Of a DNA stretch of 17,172 bases, positions 15,341-17,172 are shown one piece after another. The position numbers and the translations under genes were made by a program. How positions within the stretch are numbered: position 1 is the first letter of the stretch; each line of letters begins with the position of its first letter. The stretch comes from Temnopleurus reevesii (Eukaryota > Echinodermata > Echinoidea > Temnopleuroida > Temnopleuridae). The stretch covers positions 45,882 through 63,053 of the forward strand of contig BQKZ01004094.1 in the NCBI GenBank assembly GCA_036244855.1. The letters are read 5' to 3'. The notes beneath the pieces were generated by a model that saw only the letters and a list, made by a program, of their open reading frames with translations, ran no database searches and was not told where the DNA came from.

Positions 15341-16619
15341 CTCCAGACTAGTTGTCACAGTAGCAACTGTCATAGTGGAGACTGAATAAGAGTGGTGACT
15401 GATCTGCAAAATACCTCTTATGGATGTCAATATTTACCACTCTGAAGAGTGAGACGATGCCCTTTCCATGTCTTGACATTCATGTGACTCACAGAGCCCT
15501 GTTCACATTGGGGTAAAAAAATACACGGGGATGAAGGGCCCCTCTGACGCCCTTACCATGTCTCCAGACTAGCTGCCACAGTAGCAAGTGTCATAGTGCT
15601 GGAGACTGAATAAGAGTGGCGACTGATCTGCAAAATAGCTCTTATGGATTGTCAATATTTACCACTCTGAAGAGTGAGGAGATGCCCTTTCCTTGTCTCG
15701 ACATTCATTTGACTCACTGAGCCTCGTTCACATTGGGGTTAAAAAAAAATACACGGGGTGCGAAGGGCCCCCTCTAAGAATGAGGAGACACCCTCGACAT
15801 TCATGTGACTCAATGGGCTCCATTCACATTGGGGTTAAAAAAAATACACGGGGGCGAAGGGCCCCTCCTAAGAATGAGAAGATGCCCTTTACCATGTCTT
15901 GACATTCATGGGACTCACTGAGTCCTGTTCACATTGGGGTTGAAAACAATGCATGGGGGCAAGGAGCCCCTCCTGAGAGTGAGAAGATGCCATTTCCATG
16001 TCTCGATGTTCATGGGACTCACTGAGTCCTGTTCACATTGGGGTTGAAAACAATGCATGGGGGCAAGGAGCCCCTCCTGAGAGTGAGAAGATGCCATTTC
16101 CATGTCTTGACATTCATGTGACTCACTGAGCCCCATTCACATTGGGGTGAAAATACATGAGGCCAAATTTAAGGGCCCTCTTAAGGTTAAGAACATATCC
16201 ATACCGTCTTGACATTCATGTGACTCACTTATATTAGCCCTGTTCACGCCATGGTAAAATATACATGGGGCGAAGGGCCCCTCCTGAGAGTGAGAAGATG
16301 CCATTTCCATGTCTTGACATTCATGTGACTCACTGAGCCCCATTCACATTGGGGTAAAAATACATGAGGCCAAATTTAAGGGCCCTCTTAAGGTTAAGAA
16401 CATATCCCTACCGTCTCGACATTCATTTGACTCGATGAACCCTGTTCACACCATTGTGAAAAATACACAGGGGCAAAGGGCCCCTCCTAAGAGTGAGAAG
16501 ATGCCCTTATCATATCTTGACATTCATGTGACTTACTGAGCCCAGTTCACATTGGGGTAAAAAAAAATACACAGGGGCAAAGGGCCCCTCCGAAGAGTAA
16601 AAAGATGATCTTACTGCAT
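15341..16619 (+). repeat. Satellite array: ten units of about 104 bp, with larger-order structure
   Basis: The anchor GACATTCATGTGACTCACTG starts at 15475, 15700, 15796, 15901, 16005 (as GATGTTCATGGGACTC), 16109, 16211, 16316, 16418 and 16519. Spacings are 225, 96, 105, 104, 104, 102, 105, 102 and 101 bp. Units also share TTCACATTGGGGTWAAAAAA, TACACGGGGGCGAAGGGCCC, CTCCTAAGAGTGAGAAGATG and CCCTTTCCATGTCTT. Units 4 and 5 are almost identical. Units 6-7 and 8-9 form a repeated two-unit block of about 207 bp marked by AGGCCAAATTTAAGGGCCCT. At the left end an extra about 130-bp segment (CTCCAGACTAG ... ATAAGAGTGGYGACTGATCT) occurs twice. The minus frames at 15915-16136 and 16137-16343 are by-products. 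Confidence 0.95.
15485..16332. promoter_or_regulatory. Repeated TGACTCA (AP-1-like) sites in the satellite
   Basis: TGACTCA, the AP-1/TRE consensus heptamer, occurs at 15485-15491, 15710-15716, 15806-15812, 16119-16125, 16221-16227 and 16326-16332, at the same place in six of ten units. Units 4 and 5 have GGACTCA, unit 9 TGACTCG and unit 10 TGACTTA. The motif is seen directly; binding is inference. The repetition could simply be copied along with the satellite. Confidence 0.35.
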
Positions 16620-16724
16620 CCTGACTAAACAAAAAGGTAGAAAGAGAAAAATTTAAAAAATAACATAGAGAAAGGAAGAAAGGGGGTAAAGAATGAATAA
16701 CATTTCTATTAGTTTATCTTGATA

Positions 16725-17016
16725 ATGATACTGATGATAATCATGAAATCGCAGTAATTTTATTTTTGTTTAATAAATTTAGTTATTTGTTCAAGGGTTT
16801 AAAGAAATTATGCCACAAGTTCTTGTACATGAACCCTGTACTAAAAACAATATAAGGATGCTAATGATAATCATGACATCACAATAATAACGGGAACAGT
16901 AATAATAACACAACAATTTTTTTAAGTTATGTGTTCAAGGCTTTAAGGAAGAAAAAATAAGATAAGATCACAATCTATCATACATGTACATGAAGCCTGT
17001 GCTAAAAATAACAGAC
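16725..17016 (+). repeat. Two-copy direct repeat, period about 130-160 bp
   Basis: Copy 1 contains GATGATAATCATGAAATCGC, TTAGTTATTTGTTCAAGGGT, TTAAAGAAA, GTTCTTGTACATGAACCCTG and TACTAAAAACAATA. Copy 2 contains AATGATAATCATGACATCAC, TAAGTTATGTGTTCAAGGCT, TTAAGGAAGAAA, CATACATGTACATGAAGCCT and GTGCTAAAAATAACA. Copy 2 is longer by insertions of ATAATAAC- and AAGATAAG-type sequence. Confidence 0.75.
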
Positions 17017-17029
17017 ATGATTATAGGGC

Positions 17030-17172
17030 TGCCAAGATATGTGCCTCGATCTGAATAATATATGGGGTAGGCCCTCCGCCGCCAGATCCTGTTTAGTTAC
17101 CTAAAGACGATTATTCCCCCGGTAGTACGAGAGGCATGGGCCGGAATATTTTGCTCCATTGAGTCATGGACG
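17030..17172. other. Terminal GC-richer sequence, unidentified
   Basis: The last about 140 bp is richer in G and C, with GGGGTAGGCCCTCCGCCGCC, CAGATCCTG and AGTACGAGAGGCATGGGCC. I could not identify an exon or repeat. It may be the start of a further mobile element that continues beyond the window. Confidence 0.3.

Larger units (their letters stand above)
8464..17172 (+). other. CASK intron downstream of exon B (5' part)
   Basis: From GTATGT at 8464 to the window end I could not find the next CASK exon (catalytic-loop region), so this intron is at least 8.7 kb. It is composed of mobile-element remnants and several tandem or direct repeats, listed separately. The open frames in it are short, lie mostly in repeats and lack conserved motifs. 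Confidence 0.8.

Noticed and set aside
15693..16343. Repetitive peptides from the 104-bp satellite on both strands
   Set aside because: Unit lengths of 96, 101, 102, 104 and 105 bp do not keep one frame, and stops appear between units. No coding signal.
17121..17135. AGTACGAGAGG, identical to part of the 28S rRNA sarcin-ricin loop
   Set aside because: Only about 11 bp match and the neighbouring bases do not resemble 28S rRNA, so it is treated as chance.

Overview
This is a eukaryotic, non-bacterial window: AT-rich, intron-dominated DNA with two short, correctly spliced-looking coding exons and a dense background of old repeats. The two exons (3243-3348 and 8386-8463, + strand) encode consecutive pieces of the CaM-kinase-like domain of a CASK/LIN-2 (calcium/calmodulin-dependent serine protein kinase, MAGUK family) protein. 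Their phases fit together exactly. The many TACATGTA palindromes, the ATTATTATT-tailed 'TTATATAGCAC' dispersed repeats, and the close match of the peptide to deuterostome CASK suggest a marine invertebrate deuterostome, most likely an echinoderm such as a sea urchin. The species cannot be fixed from the sequence alone.

Layout. 1-3242 is upstream intron. It holds a SINE-like tail (120-250), an unexplained GC-richer block (700-1135), a long polypurine tract (1141-1766, resuming at 2015-2095), a perfect Nextera-type transposase adapter junction (1767-1804) followed by about 209 bp of doubtful placement and one N (2014), and a 168-bp tandem duplication (2683-3031). 3243-3348 is CASK exon A. 3349-8385 is a 5,037-bp intron with a foldback hairpin (4418-4632), several pairs of diverged direct repeats, dispersed repeats, and a decayed duplicate of exon B (8168-8270). 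8386-8463 is CASK exon B. 8464-17172 is the next intron, with no further exon found. It begins with the decayed 3' end of a non-LTR retrotransposon, then carries two inverted-repeat elements (10107-10247 and 10470-10885), a duplicated 200-bp block (11193-12018), a three-copy repeat (12070-13140) merging into a 181-bp tandem array (13141-13850), a roughly 104-bp satellite of ten units (15341-16619) many of which carry a TGACTCA motif, and a final two-copy repeat (16725-17016).

There are no convincing rRNA, tRNA or CRISPR features and no second protein-coding gene. Nearly all open frames in the window are chance frames in introns or by-products of repeats. I found no new multi-gene system. The observations most worth checking are the dead copy of exon B beside the real one, the adapter-marked misassembly, the nested inverted-repeat element at 10470-10885, the large foldback hairpin, and the satellite with regularly spaced AP-1-like motifs.
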